In this document: piece by piece, positions 28,649 through 40,962 of the stretch
Layout of the letters: each line of letters begins with the position of its first letter
Numbering within the stretch: position 1 is the first letter of the stretch
Assembly (NCBI GenBank): GCA_020832285.1
Contig: JAFIFB010000023.1
Location: 1 to 64,000 of the forward strand
Length of the DNA: 64,000 bases
Origin: Balneolaceae bacterium
Lineage (GTDB): Bacteria > Bacteroidota > Rhodothermia > Balneolales > Balneolaceae
Reading direction: 5' to 3'
Position numbers and translations under genes: made by a program
The notes under the pieces: generated by a model
What the model was told of the DNA's origin: nothing
The model's input: the letters and a program-made list of their open reading frames with translations, nothing else
The model's database searches: none

Positions 28649-31600
28649 TTAAAAAGTGATATTTAACCCGAGGGTGTAGGTTTTGATCTGCGGATAGCCG
28701 ACACCATTCGGTGTTTCCGGGTCAAAGTTCCCGGGGAAACCTGTAAGGGTAAACAAATTCTCCCCGCTGAAATACACTCTTACATTGGAAATATTCGGCA
28801 ACCAAGACATCGGTAAGGTATATCCTACCTGAAGATTTTTCAGCCTGATGTAAGACGCATCGAGCACACTAAATGAGCTGAATTCGTAGTATGAGGTAGT
28901 ATGTCCAGAAGTAGCAGTAGTATAAACTCTTGGATAATGCCCGTGCTGAACAATTTCGCCGTTCTCTACTATTGTGCGGTCCAAGTGCATTCTTTGTACT
29001 TTAGCACCGTTTTGAAACGGCCACATCGCTTCCGGATGAATGGTTCTGTACACCCTGTCGGCACCCTGAAAAAACATTGATATATCAACACCTTTGTATT
29101 CAGCTCCAAGATTGAGGCCAAATGTAATCTCTGGTATCGTATTTCCGAGTACAACCCGGTCGTCACCATCAATTACTCCATCACCATTTTGATCTTTGTA
29201 TTTTAAATCACCTACATTTGGGCTGCGCCCCTGTATATGTGGACTGTTCTCTATATCCTCCTGGGATTGAAACTGTCCGATTGCTTCGTATCCATAGTAT
29301 GAGTTCCAGGCTACTCCTTCAGCACGGATTGAAGTACCAAAATGTGGATTCTCATACCTTTCCACTACATTGTCGTTGAATGCACCATGCAAAGATACGT
29401 TATACTGAAAATCAGTAAATGTATCCATCATCCCGATCTCAAACTCTACGCCTTTATTTCTCATTGCACCTGCATTGACAGTGGGTGCCGGAAGTCCAAA
29501 AAGATCTGAAACAGGTACAGATGTCAGAATATCATCTGTAAAACGGTCATAATAATCCAGGGTCAGCGTCAGTCGGTTTCCAAGAAATGCCGCATCAAGC
29601 CCAATATCTACTTCAGTTGTGGTTTCCCAGGTTATTTCTTCATTTGCCGGGCTGGTTTGTGCAGCACCAGGTGCTATAGAGCCTCCGAAGTTGTAATTGC
29701 GGCCGAGTGAAATCAGTGGAATGTACTGATAGTTTCCTATCCTGTTGTTTCCAAGCATTCCCCAGGAAGCACGTAACTTCAATTCACTAAGCCAGCTTAC
29801 ATCTTGCATAAAGCTTTCTTCGCTTATTCGCCAACCTGCAGAAAACGAAGGGAACCATCCCCATCTATCTCCACGGGCAAATTTTGAAGACCCATCGCGG
29901 CGTATATTTGCCTGAATGAGGTATCTTCTGTCATAGTTATAATTAATTCTTCCGAAAAAAGAAGCCAATTTATCTTCAACTGCTGATCCATCATTTTGCC
30001 ATCCTTCCTGAGAACCGGCTGTTAATTCGGAGATTTCATTCGATGGAAAATTCTGACGATATCCGCTAAGCATGTTGTATTCTTCATACCTTCTGGACGC
30101 CCCAGCCAAAGCTTCAACTCCATGAGGGCCGAAATCTTGTACATAATCAAGCATTGTTTCCAGTGTAATAATAGAATTCCTGTTTACCTGGTCTGTAACA
30201 CGATTAGGCCCTTGTACAGAGCCGTCTCCATACTCAATCGTCCTGAAATGGTGCTTGCTGTCAGTTAATTGATAATCAGCACTGGCATTTCCCCTAAGTG
30301 ATAATCCATCAAGAATTTCAGCTCTTCCGAAAACGGTTCCAACGATATGCGAAATTGCTGAATTGAACATTCCGGCTTCTTCAACCCATGCAATTGGGTT
30401 CCCATCATCATGGCGATCCCATGATCCATCTTCATATTTATTCGCTACATTAGGCGGAATCCTGTTTGCCTGACGGAAAAACTGAAATATTCCGCCACCA
30501 CTATCATTTGGATTTGATGGATTTGAAATATTTCTGCGCGATAATGCTGTATTAAGGCCAAAATCAAACCAATCCGACATTTGACTATCGAAATTTACAC
30601 GCAAATTATATCTTTCACTGTTCGTTTTCTCGAGCAGCCCTTTCTGTTCATTATATCCCAAAGATATTCTGTACCTGTTAACCTCACTTCCTCCTGAAAA
30701 ACTCAGGTTGTGGTATTGAGTAAAACCGGATCCCTGCAGCAACAGATCCAGCCATGGTGTATTGGGGTAATTATATGGATCTTCACCTGAAGCAAACAGA
30801 TTGATCTCATCCTGGCTGTATCTTGGATCAAGCCCCTGATTGCGATTTGCCTCATTATATAATTCGGCATATTCAGCTGAAGAAACATAGTCCGGCAGCC
30901 TTGTTGCCTGATCGCGTCCGATGTAAGTATTATAGTTTACATTGAGCGTACCGGCCTCCCCCCTTTTGGTCGTAATCAGAATGACTCCATTTGCTGCTCT
31001 CGATCCATAAATTGCTGCCGATGAAGCATCTTTCAGAACACTTATGCTTGCCACATCCTGGGGATTTACATCATTCATTGAGGATTCTACACCATCCACA
31101 ATAACCATAGGCTGAGCATTATTCATAGTACCCACACCTCGAATCAAAATACTATGCCCCTCGTCTCCAGGCCGCCCTGAATTTTGAGTAATAGTTACAC
31201 CCGGACTAGTTCCCTGTAGCAGGGATGTCAGGTTTGAAGCTGGCCTCGACTCTATTCTTTCACTGCTAATGCTGCTGACAGAACCGGTAAGATCAATCTG
31301 TTCTTGTGTTCCATATCCCACAACAACCACATCATCCAGCATTTGAACGTCCGGTTGCAGTTCAACTTGTACTTCTTCCTGACCATTGATTTCCACCTGC
31401 TTTGTCCGGTAGCCTATATAAGAAAAAACAAGCGTATTCAGTTCATCCGGTACAGAAATCGAAAAGGCACCATCCATATCAGACTGTGTACCAATAGTGG
31501 ATCCGGTTAGTTCTTCCGCTCCTAAAACAACAATATTTACACCGGGCAAAGGTTCTCCCGATTCGGAATCAGTAATCGTTCCCTGAATTACATCCTGAAC

Positions 31601-32017
31601 AATTAATTCTACTTTTTCAGGTTTAACTTCTTTTAATATAACCTCACCTCTGGATGTCAACACCGCTTCATAACCGGTTCCAGACAGAATATTCATAAGA
31701 GCGTCAGCTACACTTATGCTTTCCTGAATAATGGTGATATTGACATCATTTTCAGGGAGCATATTGGAATCGAATGCAATTTCAAGATTAGCCTGATTTG
31801 AAATATAAAATAAGGCCTCTTCAATGGACTTATTTTTTATACTTAAGTCCATTTGATGCTCCAGCTCCGGTATTTGAGTCCCATATTCGGAAACAGGATA
31901 GTATACTGAAGCTACTTGATTTGTATTTTTATCTTGTGCATTTAAAGTATTAGCAATCAGCATTACCAGAATCACTGATGCTGTTTTCCTGATATATTCA
32001 GTAACAAAGTGCTTCAT
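28649..32017 (-). CDS. SusC/RagA family TonB-dependent receptor with STN domain
   Basis: STN-like (SIEEALFYISNQANLEIAFDSNML), GTITDSESGEPLPGVNIVV, VVGYGTQEQIDLTGSVSSI, SVLKDASSAAIYGSRAANGVILITTKRG, C-terminal YTLGLNITF. Confidence 0.96.
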   Translation of the reverse strand: MKHFVTEYIRKTASVILVMLIANTLNAQDKNTNQVASVYYPVSEYGTQIPELEHQMDLSIKNKSIEEALFYISNQANLEIAFDSNMLPENDVNITIIQESISVADALMNILSGTGYEAVLTSRGEVILKEVKPEKVELIVQDVIQGTITDSESGEPLPGVNIVVLGAEELTGSTIGTQSDMDGAFSISVPDELNTLVFSYIGYRTKQVEINGQEEVQVELQPDVQMLDDVVVVGYGTQEQIDLTGSVSSISSERIESRPASNLTSLLQGTSPGVTITQNSGRPGDEGHSILIRGVGTMNNAQPMVIVDGVESSMNDVNPQDVASISVLKDASSAAIYGSRAANGVILITTKRGEAGTLNVNYNTYIGRDQATRLPDYVSSAEYAELYNEANRNQGLDPRYSQDEINLFASGEDPYNYPNTPWLDLLLQGSGFTQYHNLSFSGGSEVNRYRISLGYNEQKGLLEKTNSERYNLRVNFDSQMSDWFDFGLNTALSRRNISNPSNPNDSGGGIFQFFRQANRIPPNVANKYEDGSWDRHDDGNPIAWVEEAGMFNSAISHIVGTVFGRAEILDGLSLRGNASADYQLTDSKHHFRTIEYGDGSVQGPNRVTDQVNRNSIITLETMLDYVQDFGPHGVEALAGASRRYEEYNMLSGYRQNFPSNEISELTAGSQEGWQNDGSAVEDKLASFFGRINYNYDRRYLIQANIRRDGSSKFARGDRWGWFPSFSAGWRISEESFMQDVSWLSELKLRASWGMLGNNRIGNYQYIPLISLGRNYNFGGSIAPGAAQTSPANEEITWETTTEVDIGLDAAFLGNRLTLTLDYYDRFTDDILTSVPVSDLFGLPAPTVNAGAMRNKGVEFEIGMMDTFTDFQYNVSLHGAFNDNVVERYENPHFGTSIRAEGVAWNSYYGYEAIGQFQSQEDIENSPHIQGRSPNVGDLKYKDQNGDGVIDGDDRVVLGNTIPEITFGLNLGAEYKGVDISMFFQGADRVYRTIHPEAMWPFQNGAKVQRMHLDRTIVENGEIVQHGHYPRVYTTATSGHTTSYYEFSSFSVLDASYIRLKNLQVGYTLPMSWLPNISNVRVYFSGENLFTLTGFPGNFDPETPNGVGYPQIKTYTLGLNITF

Positions 32018-32100
32018 AATGATGTTGGGTGTTTAGTGTTTTAGATTTTAACGTGTCTAACAATCTTCTTTTTTATTTTTATTTATTGTTTTTTATACAT

Positions 32101-33207
32101 TTAGATGACTTTAATTTGATTGTCATCCAGTATCATATAGTGCAGATCTATCGATTCATTCAGTAATTCAAATACATCCCTGATATGGCCTTTTCTCATA
32201 TTGAGCGTAATTCGGCTCTCTCTCATTTTTGAATCGGCCAGTTCTGACGTAATTTTCACATCAAACCATCGCTCAAGAGTTTGAAAAATTTCTTCAAGTG
32301 AGGCTTCCCTGAAAATGAGCCTGTTATCCATCCAGCCCAGTAAATCTTCGAAATCTCCTGTTATGCCGGAGGTTATACTAAAGTTTGTTTTATCGAAAAC
32401 TCCAACATCTCCAGCTTCTAACAAGACTCTATTTTCTAAACCTTCATCCAAAGTTCTGCTATCAGCTTTTACTTCCGGAAGTATCTTTTTCAGAGCAACC
32501 ATCCCACTCTTCACCACAATCTTCACTTCCCTGTCGCTTTCATAGGATCGAACTCCAAATGACGTTCCAAGCACTTCTGTAATAGAGCCATGACTCTCAA
32601 TTAAAAAGGGGCGATCCGGATCTTCGGTTACATCAAAAAAGGCTTCTCCTTCAAGAATCACTCTTCTATTGTCATCACCGAACTGACGGGGTATCAGAAG
32701 TTTACTGTCTACGTTGAGCGAGACTTTCGTTCCATCACCAAGTGTAATATTGGCCCGTTCTCCACGATTTGTGGATACCTCTTCAAGCACAGCCTTTTCT
32801 TGCATTGCTGCTTCTGCAGATGGTGTATAAATGAATTCATATGTTAGATATGCTGATGTAAAAGCTACAAGAATCAAGGCAGCTACTTTCAGCAAACCTG
32901 CAAAAGTGGCTTGTTTTTTTCTTTTTTGGTGAAGGGCATGAATTTTTTTCTGTCTTTCTTTAGCCCGTTCCCTTCGGATGTGTGAAGAAACTGAAGCCCA
33001 ATCTTTGTCAAGATCCAGTTTACTTAAAAAAAGTTTATCCTCTCTATCCTTTCCGGAATACCGTAATTCCTTCAGGAAGTGCAGAGTTTGGCGGTTCTTT
33101 TCATCAGATTTAAGCCACCGATTCAGCAGTTCTTCATCTTTTCGGGTCATGGAATCGTTAAAATACCTGGCCAGAAGTTCCCAAACATGGTCGGGCAAAT
33201 GCTTCAT
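32101..33207 (-). CDS. FecR family anti-sigma factor
   Basis: EEVSTNRGERANITLGDGTKVSLNVDSKLLIPRQF, VILEGEAFFDVTEDPDRPFLIESHGSITEVLGTSFGVRSYE; single TM. Confidence 0.93.
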   Translation of the reverse strand: MKHLPDHVWELLARYFNDSMTRKDEELLNRWLKSDEKNRQTLHFLKELRYSGKDREDKLFLSKLDLDKDWASVSSHIRRERAKERQKKIHALHQKRKKQATFAGLLKVAALILVAFTSAYLTYEFIYTPSAEAAMQEKAVLEEVSTNRGERANITLGDGTKVSLNVDSKLLIPRQFGDDNRRVILEGEAFFDVTEDPDRPFLIESHGSITEVLGTSFGVRSYESDREVKIVVKSGMVALKKILPEVKADSRTLDEGLENRVLLEAGDVGVFDKTNFSITSGITGDFEDLLGWMDNRLIFREASLEEIFQTLERWFDVKITSELADSKMRESRITLNMRKGHIRDVFELLNESIDLHYMILDDNQIKVI

Positions 33208-33464
33208 ATAATTAAACTAATTATCGTTTTTGGTATTCAGCTGTTGATTAGAAGGTCGTTACCAGAACAACACCTTATTATCAGACTACTTACCTATATG
33301 ACGCAGTAAAACTTCAGTACCCCCCTAAAAAAGATATATTTTTTTAACTCATTTAATAACTGTTACTTAGAAATGATTACCTGAACTTAAGACTATCCAC
33401 CCGCTAATAAAATGTATCTATCAAATGAATTTGAAAAGATTCCAAAGACCTTAACACTATCTAA

Positions 33465-34007
33465 CTAATCCGATAAATAGACCTTTTGTAACCTTTCCCG
33501 TAAAAAGAGCAGAGCCCTTCCCATTTGATTTTCAACAGTTTTTCGTGTAATTCCCATCACTTCTGCAATTTCCTTATATGATAGGCCGTGTTTGCGATAA
33601 AGTGTGAATATCGTACGCTTTCTCTCCGGAAGCTCTCTAACTTCTTTCCAAATCTGGTTCGTTAGCGGTTCATCCCTGTAAGAGAGGATTTCTTCCATTT
33701 CATAAAGATCGGATTTTGTGTTCAACGCTTCAGAAATGTCCGTACTGGGTTTTGTTTTACGCAATTGACTGATAGCCTGATTTTTTACAGCCTTATATAG
33801 ATATGCTTTTACTGAAGAATTGATATTGAAATTTTCACGGTTGTCCCATATTCTGATAAACACTTCCTGAACGACATCTCTTGAAAGATCTGCAGAACCG
33901 ACATATTGATTAGCGAAAAGACACAGGTCAGAATACCAGGTTCGGAATAATTCTCCAAACACCTCTTCATCACCCTTCCGGATTTTTTCAATCAGTTCCT
34001 TTTCCAT
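33465..34007 (-). CDS. ECF RNA polymerase sigma-70 factor
   Basis: VFGELFRTWYSDLCLFANQYV, SRDVVQEVFIRIWDNRE, RELPERKRTIFTLYRKHGLSYKEIAEVMGITRKTVENQMGRALLFLRERL. Confidence 0.94.
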   Translation of the reverse strand: MEKELIEKIRKGDEEVFGELFRTWYSDLCLFANQYVGSADLSRDVVQEVFIRIWDNRENFNINSSVKAYLYKAVKNQAISQLRKTKPSTDISEALNTKSDLYEMEEILSYRDEPLTNQIWKEVRELPERKRTIFTLYRKHGLSYKEIAEVMGITRKTVENQMGRALLFLRERLQKVYLSD

Positions 34008-34340
34008 GTCAGGTAGAAAAAATAAAATTATTATATTTGCATGGCCAGAACTCTTTCAAGACCAGTACAATTTACTTTATCGTTTAAGTACCAAAAAATC
34101 AAGGGAGACTTTGATTTATATTGACCCAACCTGAAAACCTCATTCACAATGTGGTTGAACACTGTTAATCATCCTAATGAATATTGAATCAGATCCAGCT
34201 AAAAATGGGTGGAATCTGAACATAACTTTTAAATATCATCATTTTGAAGAATTGATAATTTCGGTGCCAGAAGAGGCTGGCTGATCTTATAACATTGATA
34301 TAAGTTCGATTTTCGCTGTCAGGTTCAAAGTTGAGAGGGA

Positions 34341-35618
<1,278 letters not shown>

Positions 35619-35724
35619 ATCACCAATCTCTGGATTTGAAATTTACATTTTCAAAATTGATTGCACTTAGTATAAAAACAATTCCTTAAATATTTTTTGT
35701 TCTACGGGAATTGTTCAGGGAACA

Positions 35725-38700
35725 CTAATCAAAAAATACTCTCAGCTCTTCCTCAGTCCATAATTCTGTACGTTCTCCGGTTGTCTGCCGAATTTCTTCT
35801 ATTTGTGACGGGGCAACCGGTTCTTCATCATGCCAGTTTGCACGGATATAACTGATCACCGCGGCTATTTCCTCATCGTTCATCCATGAAAAAGGAGTCA
35901 TCACGCCTCTTTCACCCCGTTTGCCCTGCAATACGATCCGGACGAGAGCTTCGTGAGATCCGCCAGCCCATTCCGATCTATCCATCGATGGTGCCACACC
36001 TCCGCTCACATGGCAGGCAGCACAATTTCTCTGAAAAGAGATCGCTCCCTCCCGGTACCACTCCGGCCGGTCTTCTTCTGTCGAATCATCTGCCCTCTGA
36101 ACGATAACCTCCTCCTGATCCTGCGACCTGGAGATAATCTCCTGTTGCCATTCAGGCCTGTCAGCGGCTTCATCAGGTGTAAGCCAATTCACTGTATGAT
36201 AAATGGCGTTTTCAGAAATTTCACCATCTTCAAACAAGAGATTATAGGCGATTTTCATCTGCATCACCGATTTCATATCTCTTATTTCAAGAAAGACTTC
36301 TGTTCTATCCTCTGAAATTTCGGCTGAAAGAATCTCAACCGATTCACGCCCTTCTGTATCGGGATCATCCGGCAAAACCTCTGGGGAACCGTAGCGGGCT
36401 GAATAGACATACCCCCATCTTTCGGCCTGGTAATTCTGAATGTTTTGAGCCTCATCAGGATCAAGCGGATCCGTGAACACAATTCTCACACCTTCGGGAG
36501 AGACGTGAAAATGTTTGGGAAGATTGGCACTGCCACCGGCATATCGTATCCGTTCAAAGCCTCCATCATCAGTTGCAAGAGTCTGCCAGCCTCTTAGTCC
36601 GGTCACATATAGCTGGCCGTCATGCGGATTCATCTGCCCACGCACCAAACCCGAACTGGATTCTACAGGCAGTTTTACAATGCCTCCCTGATACCGGCCA
36701 TTCATCTCTTCTTTTAATACAGTAAATAGCGTGCGCTGACTGTAGGAGCCTAAAATCCACTGCCCGGCGAGCGGCCCCCAGCGGGAGTCTCCGGCATAGA
36801 TAATCGGTCCCGTTGAGTTGTTTACGTGGTAAGGCATCCAGGCTACAGGTGGATCGAAATCTCCCACCTCAAGGTTTTCTCCTCCGTGACGCCGGTCGCC
36901 ATAAAAACCACCTTTTTCCAAGACATCAAACCGGTCTACCGGAACCCAATTCCCTTCCTGATCGGCACCCAGAATCTGGTCGTCCGGGCCAATACCGAGA
37001 GAATTTGCACCCCGGTATCCACGAGCGAATATTTCACGTTCAGAACCATCCGCGGAAACCCGGATCAGAGATCCATGCTGCGGTATTTCGGGAGGAACCC
37101 GGTTTCCGTTTTTGAAAAAGTAAAAATTTCCCTCCGAATCAACCTGGAGCTCCAGCGTATGAGCCATCGGGTAGACAATGCCGTCGTTGTTGAAATTTTC
37201 ATAAAAATCGGCTTCCCCATTGCCGTTCAGATCGCGCAGGCGTGTTAGCTGGCTTCGTTCGGTTACATAAATCTCATCATCCACAACAGCTACTCCCATC
37301 GGGTAGAAAAGCCCCGATGCAAAACGCTGCCAGGTCACCTCTTCCAGGGAGTCGTTCAGCCCGGAGACGATCCACACATCCCCGTTCCAGGTAGAAACGG
37401 CTGCCCTGCTGCCATCTTCAAAAAAGTCGAGGCCCGACAGGCGCATCCAGGATTTCCAGGGATTATCGAACGGAACGGGAATACGGTCAATCACATATCC
37501 TGACTCGCGTTCATCCAGTTCTCCGGATGCAGCCAGTTCCTGAGACCATCGGGAAGACCCTCCCTGTATTTTTGCCTTGAGATCGGGCAGATCTTTTTGA
37601 GCCATCATTCTGCCAAAATTTTCAAAAAGAGTATCATCAGCGGAATTCATTTCGAACATCAACACCCTCACCGATCTGGCGTTGCGGGATGAAGGCAGAT
37701 GAAGTTCAACCCGGCCGTCTGATTCAACCAATTTTACATCTTCACCTGCATCAAACAGACGAACGGCAAAAGCGGCGTCACCGGTGGAAAAAATAATTGC
37801 TTCATCCGATTGGGTTTCAACGACCCAGTTATCCCGCTTTTCTGCGATCAGAGCTTTCATATCACCTTCTGAAGCATCAGCCTGAAGCGTGCGCATAAAG
37901 GCTGGTGAATCTCCATACCGGATGATTCCGGGCAGTTCAAGCAGATTGGTTTCTCCAACGGTGTAAGAGAGCACAACCTGGTTTCCATATCGATAAAACC
38001 CTTTATAGTGGGCCCAGTCGTGCGGCAAATTTCCCAAACCATCATCCCTCGGTCCGTAGAAGCTTCCCTCTTTTGCCCAGCCGGCTATTTCGGAGGTCGC
38101 AAACACCTGACGGCCTTCAATCGATGCAATATCTGAACCTTTGTAACTTGTATAATCAGTTTGAGAAATATCCAGCCAGCCACCAACTGTTCCCGCGGCA
38201 AACCGTACCAGATCTGTATCAAAAACCATGGCTGCATCGTGATCGAGCCGGATAGCCAGCCCTTTTCTTACCAGTGCATCGGAGGGCCATTCCATTTTTA
38301 TAGATTCAGACAGAACAGGCCCGTAATCCATGATCTGGTATGAGCCGGGTTCAAATGCATCGATTTTGGGAGAGAGAAGTGGATATCCCGTTGTCCAGGA
38401 AATCGCATTAAATAGCATCTGAAGAAAATATTCGTTTTCAAAATCGGAGGGCAGCCCCATCGACGTGTAGAAAGCACGGCCGTTTTCTCCATATATGTTG
38501 GCCCATGCCAGCGGTTCATCAATCCCGCTCTCCTCTCCTCTGCCATAGAGCAATGGAACTGCATTAGTCCCCAGAGATGGATTATGATAAATTTTTCCGG
38601 GACGGTTCCATTCATCATCCACCCCTTTCAAAACAGAATGACCAGCCGCTTCATCTGCAATTCTTACATCAACAGTTTCGTCATCACCGTGACCATCGTA

Positions 38701-39204
38701 GTCTCCTCCTAAAACAAGCTCATCCATTTCTAATAAGTCCTGGAATGCATGGCTTGCAGTGCGAATTCCCAGAACGGGTTTCTCTGCCTCAATATGTCGC
38801 TGAATGTATTGAAGCTGCTCTTTCGGAAGGGTCATCCTCCGTGTAAATACAACCATCAGATCAGCCATTTCAAGCTGCTCAATATCCGGCAAATCGCTTC
38901 CCTGATCTTCACCCCAGGAAGCGGTGATCTTGATTTGCGAATGCTGTCCGGAAATGAGCTGTTTGAGATCTTTCAGAGATGCTTCCGATTCGTACTCGGC
39001 CGACCCGGAGATAAAATGAATATGCAGTTCCGGTCCCTCAGTTCCTGTAGTATCAGAATCAGCCGATATTTGCCAAAACACAATGGCCCCGGCCAAAAAT
39101 ATCAGCAGGAAAAATGCTGAGGATAGAATCAAACGCACCCTTCCTTTTAAACTACTCTTATTTTCCGGTTCTATATTACCTGTTTCTGAGTTATGCGGCT
39201 TCAT
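35725..39204 (-). CDS. Multidomain membrane-anchored protein: ThuA-like + DUF6797-like + sugar-dehydrogenase-type beta-propeller + cytochrome c
   Basis: N-terminal TM; ThuA-like KPVLGIRTASHAF...GGDYDGHGDD...NAISW; propeller VYVTERSQLTRLRDLNGNGEADFYENFNNDG; heme site NCAACHVSGG. Confidence 0.8.
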   Translation of the reverse strand: MKPHNSETGNIEPENKSSLKGRVRLILSSAFFLLIFLAGAIVFWQISADSDTTGTEGPELHIHFISGSAEYESEASLKDLKQLISGQHSQIKITASWGEDQGSDLPDIEQLEMADLMVVFTRRMTLPKEQLQYIQRHIEAEKPVLGIRTASHAFQDLLEMDELVLGGDYDGHGDDETVDVRIADEAAGHSVLKGVDDEWNRPGKIYHNPSLGTNAVPLLYGRGEESGIDEPLAWANIYGENGRAFYTSMGLPSDFENEYFLQMLFNAISWTTGYPLLSPKIDAFEPGSYQIMDYGPVLSESIKMEWPSDALVRKGLAIRLDHDAAMVFDTDLVRFAAGTVGGWLDISQTDYTSYKGSDIASIEGRQVFATSEIAGWAKEGSFYGPRDDGLGNLPHDWAHYKGFYRYGNQVVLSYTVGETNLLELPGIIRYGDSPAFMRTLQADASEGDMKALIAEKRDNWVVETQSDEAIIFSTGDAAFAVRLFDAGEDVKLVESDGRVELHLPSSRNARSVRVLMFEMNSADDTLFENFGRMMAQKDLPDLKAKIQGGSSRWSQELAASGELDERESGYVIDRIPVPFDNPWKSWMRLSGLDFFEDGSRAAVSTWNGDVWIVSGLNDSLEEVTWQRFASGLFYPMGVAVVDDEIYVTERSQLTRLRDLNGNGEADFYENFNNDGIVYPMAHTLELQVDSEGNFYFFKNGNRVPPEIPQHGSLIRVSADGSEREIFARGYRGANSLGIGPDDQILGADQEGNWVPVDRFDVLEKGGFYGDRRHGGENLEVGDFDPPVAWMPYHVNNSTGPIIYAGDSRWGPLAGQWILGSYSQRTLFTVLKEEMNGRYQGGIVKLPVESSSGLVRGQMNPHDGQLYVTGLRGWQTLATDDGGFERIRYAGGSANLPKHFHVSPEGVRIVFTDPLDPDEAQNIQNYQAERWGYVYSARYGSPEVLPDDPDTEGRESVEILSAEISEDRTEVFLEIRDMKSVMQMKIAYNLLFEDGEISENAIYHTVNWLTPDEAADRPEWQQEIISRSQDQEEVIVQRADDSTEEDRPEWYREGAISFQRNCAACHVSGGVAPSMDRSEWAGGSHEALVRIVLQGKRGERGVMTPFSWMNDEEIAAVISYIRANWHDEEPVAPSQIEEIRQTTGERTELWTEEELRVFFD

Positions 39205-40915
39205 CGATGTTATTTACCTTTTGATTTAATTTTTTTCGCCATTCGGCAATACCAACCGCAGCAAGGAACAGTATGAGAACGCTAAGCCCCCAAAGTCCTC
39301 CGCGCATCCACAACATGTAGAGGCTGGCCGAGCTAATCAGTGCTACTGCTCCGATCATCAGCGTATTCCAGGCGATCCTCTTTTTACCTTTGGGCATGTG
39401 CCTTCCCATCAGGGCTTTGTTGTTCATCATTAATAAGAACGTAACATAGGCAATAGGAAGCAACAGCAGAGTAAGAATCGATGTTGGAATAGCCAGCCAG
39501 AAATAGGCCTGATCCCAGAAAAACGGCCCGAGAACTCCAAGGCCCGGCGCCAAAACACCCAGACGGAACAGCCATTTGCTTTTGGGCTTGTTGAAAACTT
39601 CACAGAGAACCATGCCAGATATGACCATCATCAAGGTAATACTGGAAAGCGCCATGCCCAGTACTCCGATTCCGAAAATCAGGTGACCGAAAAAGCTCCC
39701 CAGCAAGGGTTCGAGAGAAAAAGAGAGATCAAAGGCGTCCCTTGTGATTAATGTTGCCGCCATCACATGATCTTCTCTTCCAAGCTCTTCAATTTGCGCG
39801 GCAAGCTGCCCGTCAGTGAGATCACTTTCTTCTGATTCATAGAATATACGCCCCTCCAGCAGTTGGTGATATTCATTGACCTGGCTTTCCACCGGTTCCC
39901 ATTCGGCTGTAAACTCTTCGATAATACCGGGCTGGGGAACGGTATGAAACTGGCTGGTGGCTGCAATCATCACACAACTTACGACCAGCATAAAAGGGAT
40001 AAGCATACCTCCTGCAAGATCGAATTTCATCAGGCCCTGATATTCGGTCCCCCATTTCCGCCGAAGCATAGAGTAGGCAAACAGAAAGGTCATATTAATT
40101 CCAACAGCACTGGAAAGTGCCGCGGCCATGACATTCTGCTGGCGGGTTACAATCAGCTCCGTCCAGTATCCGCGGGAGGTTTCAGAAAGTCCCTCGAGGA
40201 GTGGGAGAAATCCTTCGGCCGGACGAAAGAACAGTGCAGGATTGGGAATAAAGCCCCGTCCCAGTTCTGCCCAGTCTATGGTACCGGCGATGAAAGTAAG
40301 CCGCACAACAACACCCATAAAACTGAGTACGACAATAGCAACCACACCTTTCAAAATCCATTCGTAAATCCTCACTCCGGTTCGCCCACGGTCGTAATTC
40401 CAGCTTACAGCAAGAGTAATGGCAAGCAGTACTACTGAAACCAATACCATACCCGGCACGCCCCCAAAAGAACCATCCTCACCGAAGATACCCGGCATCA
40501 GGTTTTGCTGCACCACACCGTTCGCAAGAGAAAACTGTGGCAGCGCCCACACAATACTGGCAAGCAGGGCAGCCAATGCCCATCCCCATCCCAGCACTGG
40601 ATTTACATGCCGGTTGATCGCCTGAAATGGGCGTTGATTTGTTACCAGAGTCACGTACCCCAGGGCGCTGAGCATGATGATACCCAGAAACATCGCAACC
40701 GGCTGAAGCCAAAGCATGCTGTAGCCGGTCAGAACCCCTAAATATAGACTGCTGGCCATCGAACCGCCACCGAGTGCAAGTGCACTTTGCAAAAAGCCGG
40801 GCCCTGACAGTTTCAGGTATGTTTTCAGCCGAACCGGAAGAGGCTTCCCCTGAATCTCTTTCAGAAGGTCGGACTCCCGGGTATAATCTGTTTCATTTTT
40901 TTTCATCATATCCAA
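39191..40915 (-). CDS. Nramp-like (divergent, non-DPGN) multi-pass membrane transporter
   Basis: YLKLSGPGFLQSALALGGGSMASSLYLG, AALSSAVGINMTFLFAYSMLRRKWG, about 11 hydrophobic segments; TM1 and TM6 metal motifs not conserved. Confidence 0.72.
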   Translation of the reverse strand: MDMMKKNETDYTRESDLLKEIQGKPLPVRLKTYLKLSGPGFLQSALALGGGSMASSLYLGVLTGYSMLWLQPVAMFLGIIMLSALGYVTLVTNQRPFQAINRHVNPVLGWGWALAALLASIVWALPQFSLANGVVQQNLMPGIFGEDGSFGGVPGMVLVSVVLLAITLAVSWNYDRGRTGVRIYEWILKGVVAIVVLSFMGVVVRLTFIAGTIDWAELGRGFIPNPALFFRPAEGFLPLLEGLSETSRGYWTELIVTRQQNVMAAALSSAVGINMTFLFAYSMLRRKWGTEYQGLMKFDLAGGMLIPFMLVVSCVMIAATSQFHTVPQPGIIEEFTAEWEPVESQVNEYHQLLEGRIFYESEESDLTDGQLAAQIEELGREDHVMAATLITRDAFDLSFSLEPLLGSFFGHLIFGIGVLGMALSSITLMMVISGMVLCEVFNKPKSKWLFRLGVLAPGLGVLGPFFWDQAYFWLAIPTSILTLLLLPIAYVTFLLMMNNKALMGRHMPKGKKRIAWNTLMIGAVALISSASLYMLWMRGGLWGLSVLILFLAAVGIAEWRKKLNQKVNNIDEAA

Positions 40916-40962
40916 TACTGTAAAGCATCATTTTAAATTTCATGTGCCTGTAATCTTTTGAC

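Noticed and set aside
39863-40438. 191-aa plus-strand ORF
   Set aside because: Fully antisense to the Nramp-like gene, low-complexity His/Pro/Gly-type composition typical of shadow frames.
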